Shown here piece by piece: positions 28,078-36,823 of a stretch of DNA of 64,000 nt (the stretch's first letter is position 1; the number at the start of each line of letters is the position of its first letter). The translations under genes and the position numbers were made by a program. The stretch covers positions 339,727 to 403,726 of the forward strand of contig KB906725.1 of NCBI GenBank assembly GCA_000381565.1. The letters run 5' to 3'. Origin of the DNA: Oxalobacteraceae bacterium AB_14. Its GTDB lineage: Bacteria; Pseudomonadota; Gammaproteobacteria; Burkholderiales; Burkholderiaceae_D. The notes beneath the pieces are model-generated. The model made no database searches, was not told where the DNA came from, and saw only the letters and a program-made list of their open reading frames with translations.

Positions 28078-29313
28078 TTAGCTGACGGTGCGGAAGAAGC
28101 GCAGCATCTCGCGGCTGGCGTCCGGGCCCTTGGCGTCGGTGTAGGTGCCGCCGGCGTTGCCGCCGAACCAGGCGTGGCCGGCGCCGTGCACTACCCAGTG
28201 CTCGCCGATCGGCGTGCCGTCCGCCTTGGTGTGGGTGGTCTGCGTGTAGCGGTGGCCGTTCGGCACGCTGCCCGACTGCACCGACTGCTTGCCCAGCTGG
28301 CGGTGCAGCAGCTGTTCGATCACCTGTTCGCCGTTGCGCGGATGGACGGTGCTGTCGCTGTCGCCGTGGAAGACGATGATGGGCTGCGAGCCGTCGCCGG
28401 CCTTGCGCGGCGAAGCGACGCCGCGCTTCATGGCGGTCAGCGCCGACGGCAGGTCCTGCGCCGAGGCGAACGGCAGCCCGGAATGCACGCCCACCGCCGC
28501 AAACAGTTCCGGGTACAAGGTGCCGACGATGACCGCCATCGCGCCGCCCGCCGACAGGCCGGCCACATACACCTGGCGTTCGTTGACCGGGTAGTCGTCG
28601 ATGATCTGCTGCGCGATGCCGGCGATGATGGACGGTTCGCCCTGGCCGTGCTGCTGGTCGATGGCGCTGAACCAGTTCCAGCATTTGCTCTGGTTGGCGT
28701 TGGCGGTCTGCTCCGGATAGACCACGAAGCACTTCATTTCCTCCGCCACCTGGTTCATCTGGGTGCCGACGGCGAAATCGTCCGGGTTCTGGGTGCAGCC
28801 GTGCAGCATCACCAGCAGCGGCATCGCCTGGCCGTGATAGCTGGCCGGGATGTACAGCTTGTAGTTGCGGGTGCCGGCGTGGTTGGTGTAGCTGCTCTTG
28901 ATGAACTGCGCGCCGTCCGGCAACGCCACTTCCGGCGCCGGGTGCATGATGGCGCCGACGTCGATGGCGCGGTCGATATTGGCTTGCAGGTCGACCTTGA
29001 TGCCCATGCGGTCCAGCATATCCTGCGCGAACTCGGTCGGATGCGTGGTCGGATTCGGCCGGGCGCCATTGGGCGGCGGCGCCGCCGTACCCGGATCGGG
29101 CGCTGCCTTGGCCGTGACTTCGGGCGCCGCTTCCGCGGCGGTCCGTGGCGGCGGCGGATTGATGTCGCGCATGGTGGGTTGCGCCGGCGCGGCCGGGCGC
29201 ATGGACGGATGTCCGCGCAGGCTGTCCATGGCCTGCTGGAGGGTGGCCGACGCGCTTCTGTTCATCAGCTTTTGCGCCGCTTCGCGCATGTGTGAAAACA
29301 ACGGTAATTTCAT
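28078..29313 (-). CDS. PHB depolymerase family esterase
   Basis: A 411-residue alpha/beta hydrolase. The oxyanion segment is VMLHGCTQNPDDFA, the Trp-rich CWNWF follows, and the lipase box is VAGLSAGGAM. The Asp loop is VFHGDSDSTVHP and the His loop is VHGAGHAWFGG. All of the triad is present. The N-terminal about 120 residues are Pro/Ala-rich with no signal peptide, so the enzyme is probably intracellular or exported by another route. It hydrolyses short-chain polyhydroxyalkanoate or similar esters. A ribbon-helix-helix regulator lies 9 bases upstream. Confidence 0.9.
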   Translation of the reverse strand: MKLPLFSHMREAAQKLMNRSASATLQQAMDSLRGHPSMRPAAPAQPTMRDINPPPPRTAAEAAPEVTAKAAPDPGTAAPPPNGARPNPTTHPTEFAQDMLDRMGIKVDLQANIDRAIDVGAIMHPAPEVALPDGAQFIKSSYTNHAGTRNYKLYIPASYHGQAMPLLVMLHGCTQNPDDFAVGTQMNQVAEEMKCFVVYPEQTANANQSKCWNWFSAIDQQHGQGEPSIIAGIAQQIIDDYPVNERQVYVAGLSAGGAMAVIVGTLYPELFAAVGVHSGLPFASAQDLPSALTAMKRGVASPRKAGDGSQPIIVFHGDSDSTVHPRNGEQVIEQLLHRQLGKQSVQSGSVPNGHRYTQTTHTKADGTPIGEHWVVHGAGHAWFGGNAGGTYTDAKGPDASREMLRFFRTVS

Positions 29314-29322
29314 GATGCTCCT

Positions 29323-29736
29323 TTAATGGATGCGGTTTGCCAGCGCGGTTTTGAGCACCGCGCTGGCGTGCAGCGATCCCAATACGAAAATTGATTCGAT
29401 CGTTGCCAGTGCCAGTTCGACGGAAACGTCGTTGGCGATGCTGGCCAGTCCCAGTACCTGGATTTGCAGCCGCTGTCCGGCCGCCTGGGTGGCTTCCAGG
29501 TCGGCGCGGGAGTAGTGCTGCATCCCGAGCACCAGGCTCTTGCGCGCCACCGTCTGTTTCACGACGTCGGCGTGCTGGTTCAACTGATTGCGGATCGCTG
29601 TGCGTATCAAGTCGGTGCGGTTGGAATAAAAGCCCTCCTGCACCAACAGGTCAATTTGTCCCAGGTCGATAGGACCGAGGTTGATCGTGATCTTTTCCGA
29701 TTCAGCGGTCTTCAGTTTTAATTCTTGCTTTGCCAT
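29323..29736 (-). CDS. CopG/ribbon-helix-helix type regulator
   Basis: A 137-residue protein starting at ATG 29736 (GGAGA upstream). The longer frame to 29757 is rejected because it would start inside the upstream palindrome. The strand-helix-helix KITINLGPIDLGQIDLLVQEGFYSNRTDLIRTAIRNQL fits ribbon-helix-helix DNA binding. The C-terminal half (RKSLVLGMQHYSRADLEAT...) is an extra domain of unknown role. It precedes the esterase gene and probably regulates it and itself; a palindrome with a 7-bp stem sits at its promoter. Confidence 0.85.
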   Translation of the reverse strand: MAKQELKLKTAESEKITINLGPIDLGQIDLLVQEGFYSNRTDLIRTAIRNQLNQHADVVKQTVARKSLVLGMQHYSRADLEATQAAGQRLQIQVLGLASIANDVSVELALATIESIFVLGSLHASAVLKTALANRIH

Positions 29737-29751
29737 GAGTCTCCATCCGGT

Positions 29752-29771
29752 TACCATCTACATGGATGGTA
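29752..29771. promoter_or_regulatory. inverted repeat at the ribbon-helix-helix gene promoter
   Basis: TACCATC, spacer TACATG, GATGGTA. On the minus strand, TATACT (a -10-like hexamer) lies immediately before it. The repeat therefore covers the likely transcription start of the regulator-esterase operon. It is probably an autoregulatory operator, which is inferred. Confidence 0.55.
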
Positions 29772-29823
29772 GTATAGGCCTGAAAATCTCCAAGTCAAGC
29801 GTGTTCGCGGGCATAATGGCGGC

Positions 29824-30054
29824 ATGAGTGAACCAGCTAACCTAAATTCCCCCGGTGCGCCGGAATTGGCCACACCGGTGCCGTCGCCCTGCGTCAGCCT
29901 GTGCAAAATGGACGCCGACCGGCTGTATTGCATGGGCTGCATGCGCACGATCCCGGAGATCATCGCCTGGTCCAAGGCGGACGACGACTACAAGCGCGGC
30001 GTGTGGGCGGAAATCCGCCGCCGTGAACAATTAATCAACTTCGACGACGAATGA
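29824..30054 (+). CDS. DUF1289 domain protein
   Basis: A 76-residue protein with the DUF1289 core SPCVSLCKMDADRLYCMGCMRTIPEIIAWSKADD and four conserved Cys (CVSLC...CMGC), probably a metal site. The tail EIRRREQ is typical. It overlaps the next gene by ATGA at 30051-30054, giving translational coupling. The function is unknown, though the family is near universal in proteobacteria. It is divergent from the ribbon-helix-helix gene. Confidence 0.93.
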   Translation: MSEPANLNSPGAPELATPVPSPCVSLCKMDADRLYCMGCMRTIPEIIAWSKADDDYKRGVWAEIRRREQLINFDDE

Positions 30055-30959
30055 ACGCGCTGCCCGATACGATTCAGGTGTTTGAACGGGGTTGGCTGTC
30101 GTCCAACAACGTCATGCTGCTGGGCCGCCACGACACGGCCATCATCGACACCGGTTACCTGAGCCACGCGCCGCAAACGCTGGCGCTGGTGCGTCATACG
30201 CTGCGCGGCCGCCACCTCGACCAGATCGTCAACACCCATCTGCACTCCGACCATTGCGGCGGCAACGCCACCCTGCAGGCGCATTTCGGCAGCCGCACCT
30301 CGATCCCGGTCGCCGAGGCGGACAAGGTGCGGCGCTGGGACGTCGAGGCGCTCAGCTTCAAGGCCACCGGCCAGCGCTGCGAGCGCTTCACCTTCGACGC
30401 CACCATCGCCCCCGGCGACGTGCTGACGCTGGCGGACATGGAATGGCAGGCGCTGGGCGCGCCCGGCCACGATCCGCATTCGCTGATCTTCTACTGCCCG
30501 CAGGAGCGGCTGCTCATTTCGGCGGACGCGCTGTGGGAAAACGGCTTCGGCATCATCTTCCCGGAGCTGGACGGCCAGTCCGGCTTCGCCGAGGAACGCG
30601 CCACGCTGGACGTGATCGAAGGGCTGGACGTGCGGCTGGTGATCCCCGGCCACGGCAAGCCGTTCGACGACGTGGCCGGCGCGCTGGCGCGGGCCCGTTC
30701 GCGGCTGGAGTACCTGGAGGCCGATCCGCTGCGCAACGCGCAGAACGCGCTGAAGGTGCTGCTGAAGTTTCTGCTGCTGGAGCGCCAGCGCATCCCGCTG
30801 GCGGACGTGCCGCAGCTGCTGATGGCGATGCCGGTGTTTGAAAAGGCCAACACCAACTTCCTGAAGCAGACGCCGGAGCAGGTTGGCGCCTGGGCGGTCG
30901 GCCAGCTGGTGCGCGCCGCTGCGGCCCGTATCGAGGGCGAGTACTTACTTAACGAGTAG
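30051..30959 (+). CDS. metallo-beta-lactamase fold hydrolase
   Basis: A 302-residue MBL-fold enzyme. The metal motif THLHSDHCGG matches HxHxDH, GAPGHDPHSLIFYCP provides the next His, SADALWENGFG the bridging Asp, and VIPGHGKPFDD the last His. The C-terminal about 60 residues are helical. It is cytosolic. The substrate is unknown; glyoxalase II-like or lactonase activity is possible. Its start overlaps the DUF1289 stop. Confidence 0.92.
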   Translation: MNALPDTIQVFERGWLSSNNVMLLGRHDTAIIDTGYLSHAPQTLALVRHTLRGRHLDQIVNTHLHSDHCGGNATLQAHFGSRTSIPVAEADKVRRWDVEALSFKATGQRCERFTFDATIAPGDVLTLADMEWQALGAPGHDPHSLIFYCPQERLLISADALWENGFGIIFPELDGQSGFAEERATLDVIEGLDVRLVIPGHGKPFDDVAGALARARSRLEYLEADPLRNAQNALKVLLKFLLLERQRIPLADVPQLLMAMPVFEKANTNFLKQTPEQVGAWAVGQLVRAAAARIEGEYLLNE

Positions 30960-31068
30960 TTGAGGAATAGTCGCCAGGAAATATAGAGGAAGCCGCCTAG
31001 TTTCGGCACGGTCGTACTATTTTCGATCTATAATCGATTTTCCTTAACTCACCGACAGCGAGTTCGCC

Positions 31069-32022
31069 ATGGCCCTGCCAGCAGCGTTGCAAAACCTTAC
31101 CCTCCCAGTTATCGCATCCCCGATGTTCATCGCCAGCGGCCCGGCCCTGGTCGCGGCGCAGTGCAAGGCCGGCATCGTCGGCTCCTTCCCTGCGCTGAAC
31201 GCCCGCCCGGCGGAGCTGCTGGACGTGTGGCTGACCGATTTGCAGAAAGAGCTGGCCGAATTCCAGGCCGCCAATCCGGACCAGCGCGTCGGCCCGATCG
31301 CCGTCAACCAGATCGTGCACCAGTCGAACGACCGCCTGGCGCATGACGTCGAAGTCTGCGTCAAGCACCAGATCCCGATCATCATCTCCTCGCTGCGCGC
31401 GCCGCCGAAAGAGATGCTGGACGCGATCCACAGCTACGGCGGCATCGTCCTGCACGACGTGGTCTCGATCCGCCACGCGCAGAAGGCGCTGGAAGCGGGC
31501 GTCGATGGCCTGATCCTGGTGGCCAGCGGCGCCGGCGGCCATGCCGGCACCTTGTCGCCGTTCGCGCTGGTCGGCGAGATCCGCAAATTCTTCAAGGGTC
31601 CGATCGCGCTGTCCGGCTCCATCGCCACCGGCGATGCGATCCTGGCGGCACAGGCGATGGGCGCGGACTTCGCGTACATCGGCTCGCGCTGGCTGGCGAC
31701 GCAGGAATCGAACGTCAGCGACGACTATCGCAACGCGATCGTGGAATCGACTGCGGCGGACATCGTGTATTCGAACCTGTTCACCGGCGTGCATGGCAAC
31801 TACCTGAAGAAATCCATCGTCGCCGCCGGCCTGGACCCGGAAGCGCTGCCGCAGGCCGACAAGAGCTCGATGAACTTCGGTTCGTCCAGCGCCAAGGCCT
31901 GGCGCGACATCTGGGGCGCAGGCCAGGGCGTGGGCCTGATGGACGACGTGCCGACCACCGCCGAGATGGTGGCGCGCCTGAAGCAGGAATACGACGCCGC
32001 CCGCGCGCGTTTGGCCCTGTAA
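31069..32022 (+). CDS. nitronate monooxygenase
   Basis: A 317-residue FMN TIM-barrel protein of the nitronate monooxygenase/2-nitropropane dioxygenase family. VIASPMFIASGPALVAAQCKAGIVGSFP binds FMN, ILVASGAGGHAG includes the catalytic His, and ALSGSIATGDAILAAQAMGADFAYIGSRW holds the phosphate. It oxidises alkyl nitronates (propionate-3-nitronate type) or related toxins. TATAAT at 31029-31034 inside a TCGAT-N5-ATCGA repeat is a likely -10. A paired REP-like element follows its stop. Confidence 0.92.
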   Translation: MALPAALQNLTLPVIASPMFIASGPALVAAQCKAGIVGSFPALNARPAELLDVWLTDLQKELAEFQAANPDQRVGPIAVNQIVHQSNDRLAHDVEVCVKHQIPIIISSLRAPPKEMLDAIHSYGGIVLHDVVSIRHAQKALEAGVDGLILVASGAGGHAGTLSPFALVGEIRKFFKGPIALSGSIATGDAILAAQAMGADFAYIGSRWLATQESNVSDDYRNAIVESTAADIVYSNLFTGVHGNYLKKSIVAAGLDPEALPQADKSSMNFGSSSAKAWRDIWGAGQGVGLMDDVPTTAEMVARLKQEYDAARARLAL

Positions 32023-32054
32023 AATCCACTCCAGTACCGTTCATTCAATCCAGG

Positions 32055-32134
32055 CCGTTCCCGCGAAAGCGGGAATCCATGGAACATCGCTGGGGCAAAC
32101 TCAGTATGGATCCCCGCCTGCGCGGGAATGACGG
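32055..32134. repeat. paired REP-like palindromes (REPIN type)
   Basis: Arm 1 is TTCCCGC-GAAA-GCGGGAA at 32058-32075 and arm 2 is TCCCCGC-CTGC-GCGGGAA at 32111-32129. They are set in inverted orientation around about 30 bases and lie between the convergent genes at 32022 and 32161. A terminator role is likely. Confidence 0.75.
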
Positions 32135-32160
32135 AGTTTAACTGAACGGCATTACCGGAA

Positions 32161-33627
32161 TTATTTGACCGACAGGCTGCCGCGCGCGGCCTGTTTGCCG
32201 CGTACCCAGACGGTATCGATGCTGTCGTAGGCGCGGATATCGGCCAGCGGCGATATCTTCATCAGCACCAGGTTCGCGACCTTGCCCGCTTCGATGGTGC
32301 CCACCTGCGCATCGATCCTGAAGGTGCGGGCGTTGTTGATGGTGGCCGCCTTGAACAGCTGCGCCAGCGACAGGCCGGCCTGGTGCAGGTCCTGCATCTC
32401 CAGGTAGCCGTTCAGGCCGGGGATGTTGCCGTAGGTTGGCGACGACGGCGTGTCGGTGCCGAACACGAAGTTGGCGTCCTTGCTGGCCAGGTAGGCCACC
32501 ACTTGCCGCTGGCGGCGCAGCGGCGCTTCCATTCCCTTCAATACCGCCGCATCGGTTTCATCTTCCGCCAGCTCTTGCTTGAACCATTGGCCTTCGGGCG
32601 TCTTGAGCCAGGCCAGCATGGCCGGCGGCAGCAGCTTGGCCAGCGCCGGATTGTTCAGGTAGGCCGGTTCGAAGTAGGCGTTCAGGCCATACAGCACCTG
32701 CATCGTCGCCTGGTAGCCGATCTTGCGCTCGGCGATCTTGTCGAGCAGCTGCCTGATCTCGGCCGGCAGTTCCTTTTCCTTGTCCAGCGCGCCCCAGTGC
32801 CACATGCCGTGCGCCAGCACGTCGACGCCGCCGTTGACGGCGAAAGTCTGCGCCTCGAACGAATTGCCGTGGGTGACCAGCACCAGGCCGTCCTTGCTGG
32901 CGGCCGTCCGTACCTCCGAATACACGGCGGGACTCATCACCGGCAGGTTGTGCATGGCGCCGAAGCCGTGTTCGAAGTGGGTTTTGACGCAGATGGCGTG
33001 ATCGGCCTTGACCCGCGCCACGCCCTTGGCGGCGGTGTAGTCCTCCGGCTTGAAGCGGGCGGGGATCTTGTCGGCCTGCGCCGGGTCGTAGATAAAGTTG
33101 GAGAACATCTCGAAGCGGCTCTCCGGCGGCGCGTAGGACGAGGGATAGCCGTTGGCGAACACCAGCGGCGCGCCGCAGTCGTAGATGTCCGGGTGCAGCG
33201 GCGTGGCCTTCACGCGGTCGATGAATGCGCGGCTGCCGGCGGCCAGGTCGATCACCGTGGTGTAGCCGTAGTAGAGGAAGGAGCGCGGCATCTGCGCGAA
33301 GTATTCGGCGGCCATGGTCTTCTTCTGGTCGGCCAGCTCGAAGCTCATGCCGGGGACGGAGTACAGGTGGACGTGCGAGTCGATCAGGCCGGGCGTGAGG
33401 AACTGGCCTTTGCCGTCGATGCGGCGGGCGCCGGCCGGCGCTTTCCCGCCCGCGCCGCGTTCGACGCGGACGATGCGCTCGTCCTCGATCAGCACACTGC
33501 CGGTCTCGATGCGGTCCAGCTTTTCCGGCGACACCAGCTTGACGTTGGTGATCCAGGTCTGCTGGCCGGCCCAGGCCTGAGCGCAGAGGAGGAGGGAAAG
33601 GCTGGCCAGAATGCGGGTGGTTTTCAT
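32161..33627 (-). CDS. secreted amidohydrolase family protein
   Basis: A 488-residue metal-dependent hydrolase from ATG 33627 (GGAG at the right distance). The longer frame to 33702 lacks a ribosome site and would precede the signal peptide MKTTRILASLSLLLCAQAWA. Metal ligands include LIDSHVHLYS, THFEHGFG, LVTHGNSFE, HGMWHWG and FGTDTPSSPTYGN. This is the imidazolonepropionase/prolidase-like amidohydrolase pattern. The enzyme is periplasmic. The substrate is not predictable. Confidence 0.9.
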   Translation of the reverse strand: MKTTRILASLSLLLCAQAWAGQQTWITNVKLVSPEKLDRIETGSVLIEDERIVRVERGAGGKAPAGARRIDGKGQFLTPGLIDSHVHLYSVPGMSFELADQKKTMAAEYFAQMPRSFLYYGYTTVIDLAAGSRAFIDRVKATPLHPDIYDCGAPLVFANGYPSSYAPPESRFEMFSNFIYDPAQADKIPARFKPEDYTAAKGVARVKADHAICVKTHFEHGFGAMHNLPVMSPAVYSEVRTAASKDGLVLVTHGNSFEAQTFAVNGGVDVLAHGMWHWGALDKEKELPAEIRQLLDKIAERKIGYQATMQVLYGLNAYFEPAYLNNPALAKLLPPAMLAWLKTPEGQWFKQELAEDETDAAVLKGMEAPLRRQRQVVAYLASKDANFVFGTDTPSSPTYGNIPGLNGYLEMQDLHQAGLSLAQLFKAATINNARTFRIDAQVGTIEAGKVANLVLMKISPLADIRAYDSIDTVWVRGKQAARGSLSVK

Positions 33628-33705
33628 GCGAAGCTCCGTGTTGTGAGGAGTCCAGTTTGCCGCCGCACGCCGCGTTTTGCGTCTCAAATGATGATTTGGC
33701 ACCTG

Positions 33706-34806
33706 CTACGCGGGTGTTTTGGCCTGGTCGCGGAATTCGCCCGGCGTCATGCCGGTCTGCTTTTTAAATGCGCGGTTCATCGCGCTTTTGCTGTTAAATC
33801 CGGCCTGTATCGCCAGATCGAGGATGCTGGCGCTAGCCTGTCCGGGGTCCTGCAAGGCCTGTTTCAGCGCTTCCACGCGGTGGCGGTTGAGAAAATCGGC
33901 GAAATTGGCGCCGCAGTTTTCGTTGATCAGCTGGGACAGTTCGTGCGGCGTCATCGCCACCTGCGCGGCCAGGTCTTCCAGCTTCAATTCGCCGTTGCGG
34001 TAGGGTTGGTCCTGTTCCATGCAGGCGTTCAGGCGCGCGAGGAAGGCGTCGCGGTCGGCTGTGGATAACTGCTTGCTGGCGTAGCGCTGTCTGGGCGGCG
34101 GGGGCGGAGGCAGCGCGCGCGGACGATAACCCAGCGGCAGCCGCATCGCCGTGAAGGCGGTCGCGAACACGAACAGCATCAGCGAAATGCCGTCCATCGC
34201 GTCGGTGGACAGCGGCCGCTCCACGTCCAGCACCGCCATCGCCAGCGCGACGGTGCTCAGCGCTGCGCTCACCAGCCACATCCCCATCAGGCGCCGCAGG
34301 TCGCGCACCAGGTCGGAATCTGCCGGCACCCGGCCCACCAGCCGGTAGGTGGCGCGGATGTAGGTCAGCAGGATGGCCAGCTTGGCCAGTCCCGCCACGC
34401 TCAGGTACCACGGCCAGCCATGCCATTGATGCATCGACGCCAGCTTCTCTTCGGCCGAGCGCAGGTAGAACGGCGTCATCGCCAACGTGGCGACGGCGAA
34501 GGGCACGAAGTGCAGCAGCGCGCGCCGGCCCAGGGGCTGGTCCGACAGCAGCGCGCGCAGGTAGAGATACTGGAGCGGTCCGACCACCAGTCCCAGGGTG
34601 ACGATGGCCAGCGCGCTGTGCGGATACCGCTGATAGAGATGGTTGAGGCCCAGCCAGTTATGGCCGATGATGGCCGCGAACACCAGCAGCAGCGCGGACA
34701 GCAGCCGGTTGGCAGTGCGCATTTCCGGCTGGCGCACGCTGAGCAGCGTCGCCGTCAGCAGGAAGGCCTGGCCTATCGCCAGCAGGAACAGCCACGAAAG
34801 TATCAT
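33706..34806 (-). CDS. membrane AraC-type regulator
   Basis: A 366-residue protein. About residues 1-230 contain seven predicted helices (LSWLFLLAIGQAFLLTATLL, LLSALLLVFAAIIGHNWLGL, SALAIVTLGLVVGPLQYLYL and others). The C-terminal about 110 residues are an AraC helix-turn-helix (DLAAQVAMTPHELSQLINENCG and ILDLAIQAGFNSKSAMNRAFKK). It would sense something at the membrane and act on DNA directly. Target genes are unknown; the amidohydrolase, 79 bases downstream on the same strand, is a candidate. Confidence 0.9.
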   Translation of the reverse strand: MILSWLFLLAIGQAFLLTATLLSVRQPEMRTANRLLSALLLVFAAIIGHNWLGLNHLYQRYPHSALAIVTLGLVVGPLQYLYLRALLSDQPLGRRALLHFVPFAVATLAMTPFYLRSAEEKLASMHQWHGWPWYLSVAGLAKLAILLTYIRATYRLVGRVPADSDLVRDLRRLMGMWLVSAALSTVALAMAVLDVERPLSTDAMDGISLMLFVFATAFTAMRLPLGYRPRALPPPPPPRQRYASKQLSTADRDAFLARLNACMEQDQPYRNGELKLEDLAAQVAMTPHELSQLINENCGANFADFLNRHRVEALKQALQDPGQASASILDLAIQAGFNSKSAMNRAFKKQTGMTPGEFRDQAKTPA

Positions 34807-34824
34807 TTGGTCTGAGTGCTACCG

Positions 34825-34889
34825 TCGTCGTTCCCGCGAAAGCGGGAATCCATACTCAGCATGGGTTCCCGCTTTCGCGGGAACGACGG
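34825..34889. repeat. paired REP-like palindromes (REPIN type)
   Basis: GTTCCCGC-GAAA-GCGGGAAT and GTTCCCGC-TTTC-GCGGGAAC, facing each other around about 20 bases, with CGTCG and CGACG at the ends. The element lies between the hypoxanthine phosphoribosyltransferase stop (34894) and the AraC gene start (34806), both on the minus strand. Confidence 0.75.
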
Positions 34890-34893
34890 TGGT

Positions 34894-35463
34894 TTAGTTT
34901 TCGGTCTGGATCGCCCACAGGCCTGGCAGGTTGCGCCAGTAGCCGTAGGCGTCCATGCCGAAGCCCACCACGAAGCGGTTGGGAATGGTGATGCCGACGA
35001 TGTCGGCCTTGCACGGCTTGGCCTTGCCGATCGCCTTGTCGGCGAAGACGGCCAGCACCACTTCGGCGGCGCCCATGTCCAGCAGGCGCTGTTTGACGTG
35101 GGCCAGCGTTTCGCCCTCGTCCAGGATATCGTCCAGCACGATGACCACGCGGCCGTTCACGTTCGAACGCGGCACCACTTTCCAGACCACTTGTCCGCCC
35201 TTGTCGTCGTCGCCGTAGCGGCTCACGTGGATGTAGTCGAATTCGAGCGGGAAGGTCAGTTGCGGCAGCAGATTGCCGGTGAAGACCACGGCGCCGCCCA
35301 TCACGCCCAGCACCAGCGGGAACGAGTCGCTGTCCGGTCGGTCGAAACGGGCGTTGAGGGTGTCGGCCATCGCGGTGACGGCCTGGTCGACGTCTGCCTT
35401 GCTGAACAGTTCTTCCGCGTTCTCCAGCAGGGCGCGGGCGCGGTTGTGGTGGAAGTCTTGCAT
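34894..35463 (-). CDS. hpt: hypoxanthine-guanine phosphoribosyltransferase
   Basis: A 189-residue type I PRTase. VVIVLDDILDEGETLAHVKQRL is the PRPP loop, with the expected acidic pair. The flexible-loop region is SRYGDDDKGGQVVW. NRFVVGFGMDAYGYWRNLPGLWAI is the base-contact end. It recycles hypoxanthine and guanine to IMP and GMP. It stands alone between the REPIN and the CoA ligase gene. Confidence 0.93.
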   Translation of the reverse strand: MQDFHHNRARALLENAEELFSKADVDQAVTAMADTLNARFDRPDSDSFPLVLGVMGGAVVFTGNLLPQLTFPLEFDYIHVSRYGDDDKGGQVVWKVVPRSNVNGRVVIVLDDILDEGETLAHVKQRLLDMGAAEVVLAVFADKAIGKAKPCKADIVGITIPNRFVVGFGMDAYGYWRNLPGLWAIQTEN

Positions 35464-35552
35464 GATCTTCGTCGGCTTCTAAAAACAGGTGGTAAGTTCG
35501 CTATTATCCGCCATATCCCGCCTCACCGCATGCCGTTGGTTTTCCACCACAA

Positions 35553-36809
35553 TCAACTGTAATCGCGCACGTCGTCGATCACCTTGCCGTCGTTGGGCAG
35601 GCTGCCGATGGTGGCAAACCGCACTTCTCCCCGCAATTTGGTCAGGTCGCGTATCGATTCGGTGATGGCGACGGCGCTCGAGGCGCTGGACGGATCTGCC
35701 ACCTCGCAGTGCAGCGTCATCACGTCCTGCGCCATGTGGCCGGACACCACCAGCCGCGCCTTGACGATTTCCGGATGGCGGCGGGTGACGTCGTGCACCT
35801 GCGACGGATGCACGAACATCGCGCGCACCTTGGTGGTCTGGTCGGCGCGGCCCATCCAGCCTTTGATGCGGGTGTTGGTGCGGCCGCAGGGCGACGGCGG
35901 CGCGTCGGTCAGGATCGCAGACAGGTCGCCGGTGGCGAAGCGGATCAGCGGGTAGTCCGGATTGAAGAGGGTGACCACCACTTCGCCGATCTCGCCGTCA
36001 GGCACGGGATCGCCGCTGCCGGGGCGGACGATCTCCAGTATCAGGTCCTCGTCCAGCACCATGCCGGGATCGCGCGCGCCGCCGCTCTGCGTTTCGTAGG
36101 CGATGCTGCCGATATCGGCCGACGCATAGCATTGCAGTACGTGCGGCACGCCATGCGCGATGAACCAGCCGCGCAGCGATTCGGGCAGCGCCTCGGCCGA
36201 CATCAAGGCCTTCTGGATGCTGCTGACGTCCGCGCCCAGCTCCTGCGCTTTTTCGATGATGATCTTCAGGAAGGACGGCGTGCCGATGTAGGTATCGGGC
36301 CGCAAGTGGCTGATGGCCTGCACCTGCAACTCGGTCTGGCCGGCGCCGGCCGGTATCACGGCGCAGCCTATGCGCGCGGCGCCGCCTTCGACCATGAAGG
36401 CCGCCGGCGTGAAGTGGTACGAGAAGCAGTTCTGCAGCAGGCCGCCTGCGCGCACGCCGGCCGCATACATCGGCCGGGCGAAACGCCACCAGTCCTGGCC
36501 GCGTCCCTCGGGATCGAAGATCGGGCCCGGCGACATGAACACGCGCGACAACTGGCCGACCGGCGTGGTATTGAGCCCGCCGAACGGCGCCTGCTGCTTC
36601 TGCAAGGCGTGCAGCTCGGACTTGCGCGTCACCGGCAGCGTCGCCAGCGCGGCACGGCTGTTGATGTCGGCGGCGTTGACGTCGTGCAGGATGCGCGACC
36701 AGCCGGCGGCGGCCTTGGCGCGCTCCACCAGCTGCGGCAGGCGTGACATCAGCTCGCGTTCGCGTTGTTCGGGCGAGCGCGTTTCCAGACTGTCGAGTGT
36801 ATCGGCCAT
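35553..36809 (-). CDS. phenylacetate-CoA-ligase-like AMP-forming enzyme
   Basis: A 418-residue adenylate-forming enzyme starting at ATG 36809 (GGGACAAATCAAG upstream). The longer frame to 37172 reads through the preceding ATPase gene in another frame and is rejected. It has the PaaK-type core QCYASADIGSIAYETQSGG, YPLIRFATGDLSAI and KGWMGRADQTTKVRAMFVHPSQV. It is the last gene of the seven-gene operon. It should activate an aromatic or other carboxylic acid to its CoA thioester. The exact acid is not clear. Confidence 0.88.
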   Translation of the reverse strand: MADTLDSLETRSPEQRERELMSRLPQLVERAKAAAGWSRILHDVNAADINSRAALATLPVTRKSELHALQKQQAPFGGLNTTPVGQLSRVFMSPGPIFDPEGRGQDWWRFARPMYAAGVRAGGLLQNCFSYHFTPAAFMVEGGAARIGCAVIPAGAGQTELQVQAISHLRPDTYIGTPSFLKIIIEKAQELGADVSSIQKALMSAEALPESLRGWFIAHGVPHVLQCYASADIGSIAYETQSGGARDPGMVLDEDLILEIVRPGSGDPVPDGEIGEVVVTLFNPDYPLIRFATGDLSAILTDAPPSPCGRTNTRIKGWMGRADQTTKVRAMFVHPSQVHDVTRRHPEIVKARLVVSGHMAQDVMTLHCEVADPSSASSAVAITESIRDLTKLRGEVRFATIGSLPNDGKVIDDVRDYS

Positions 36810-36823
36810 CTTGATTTGTCCCT

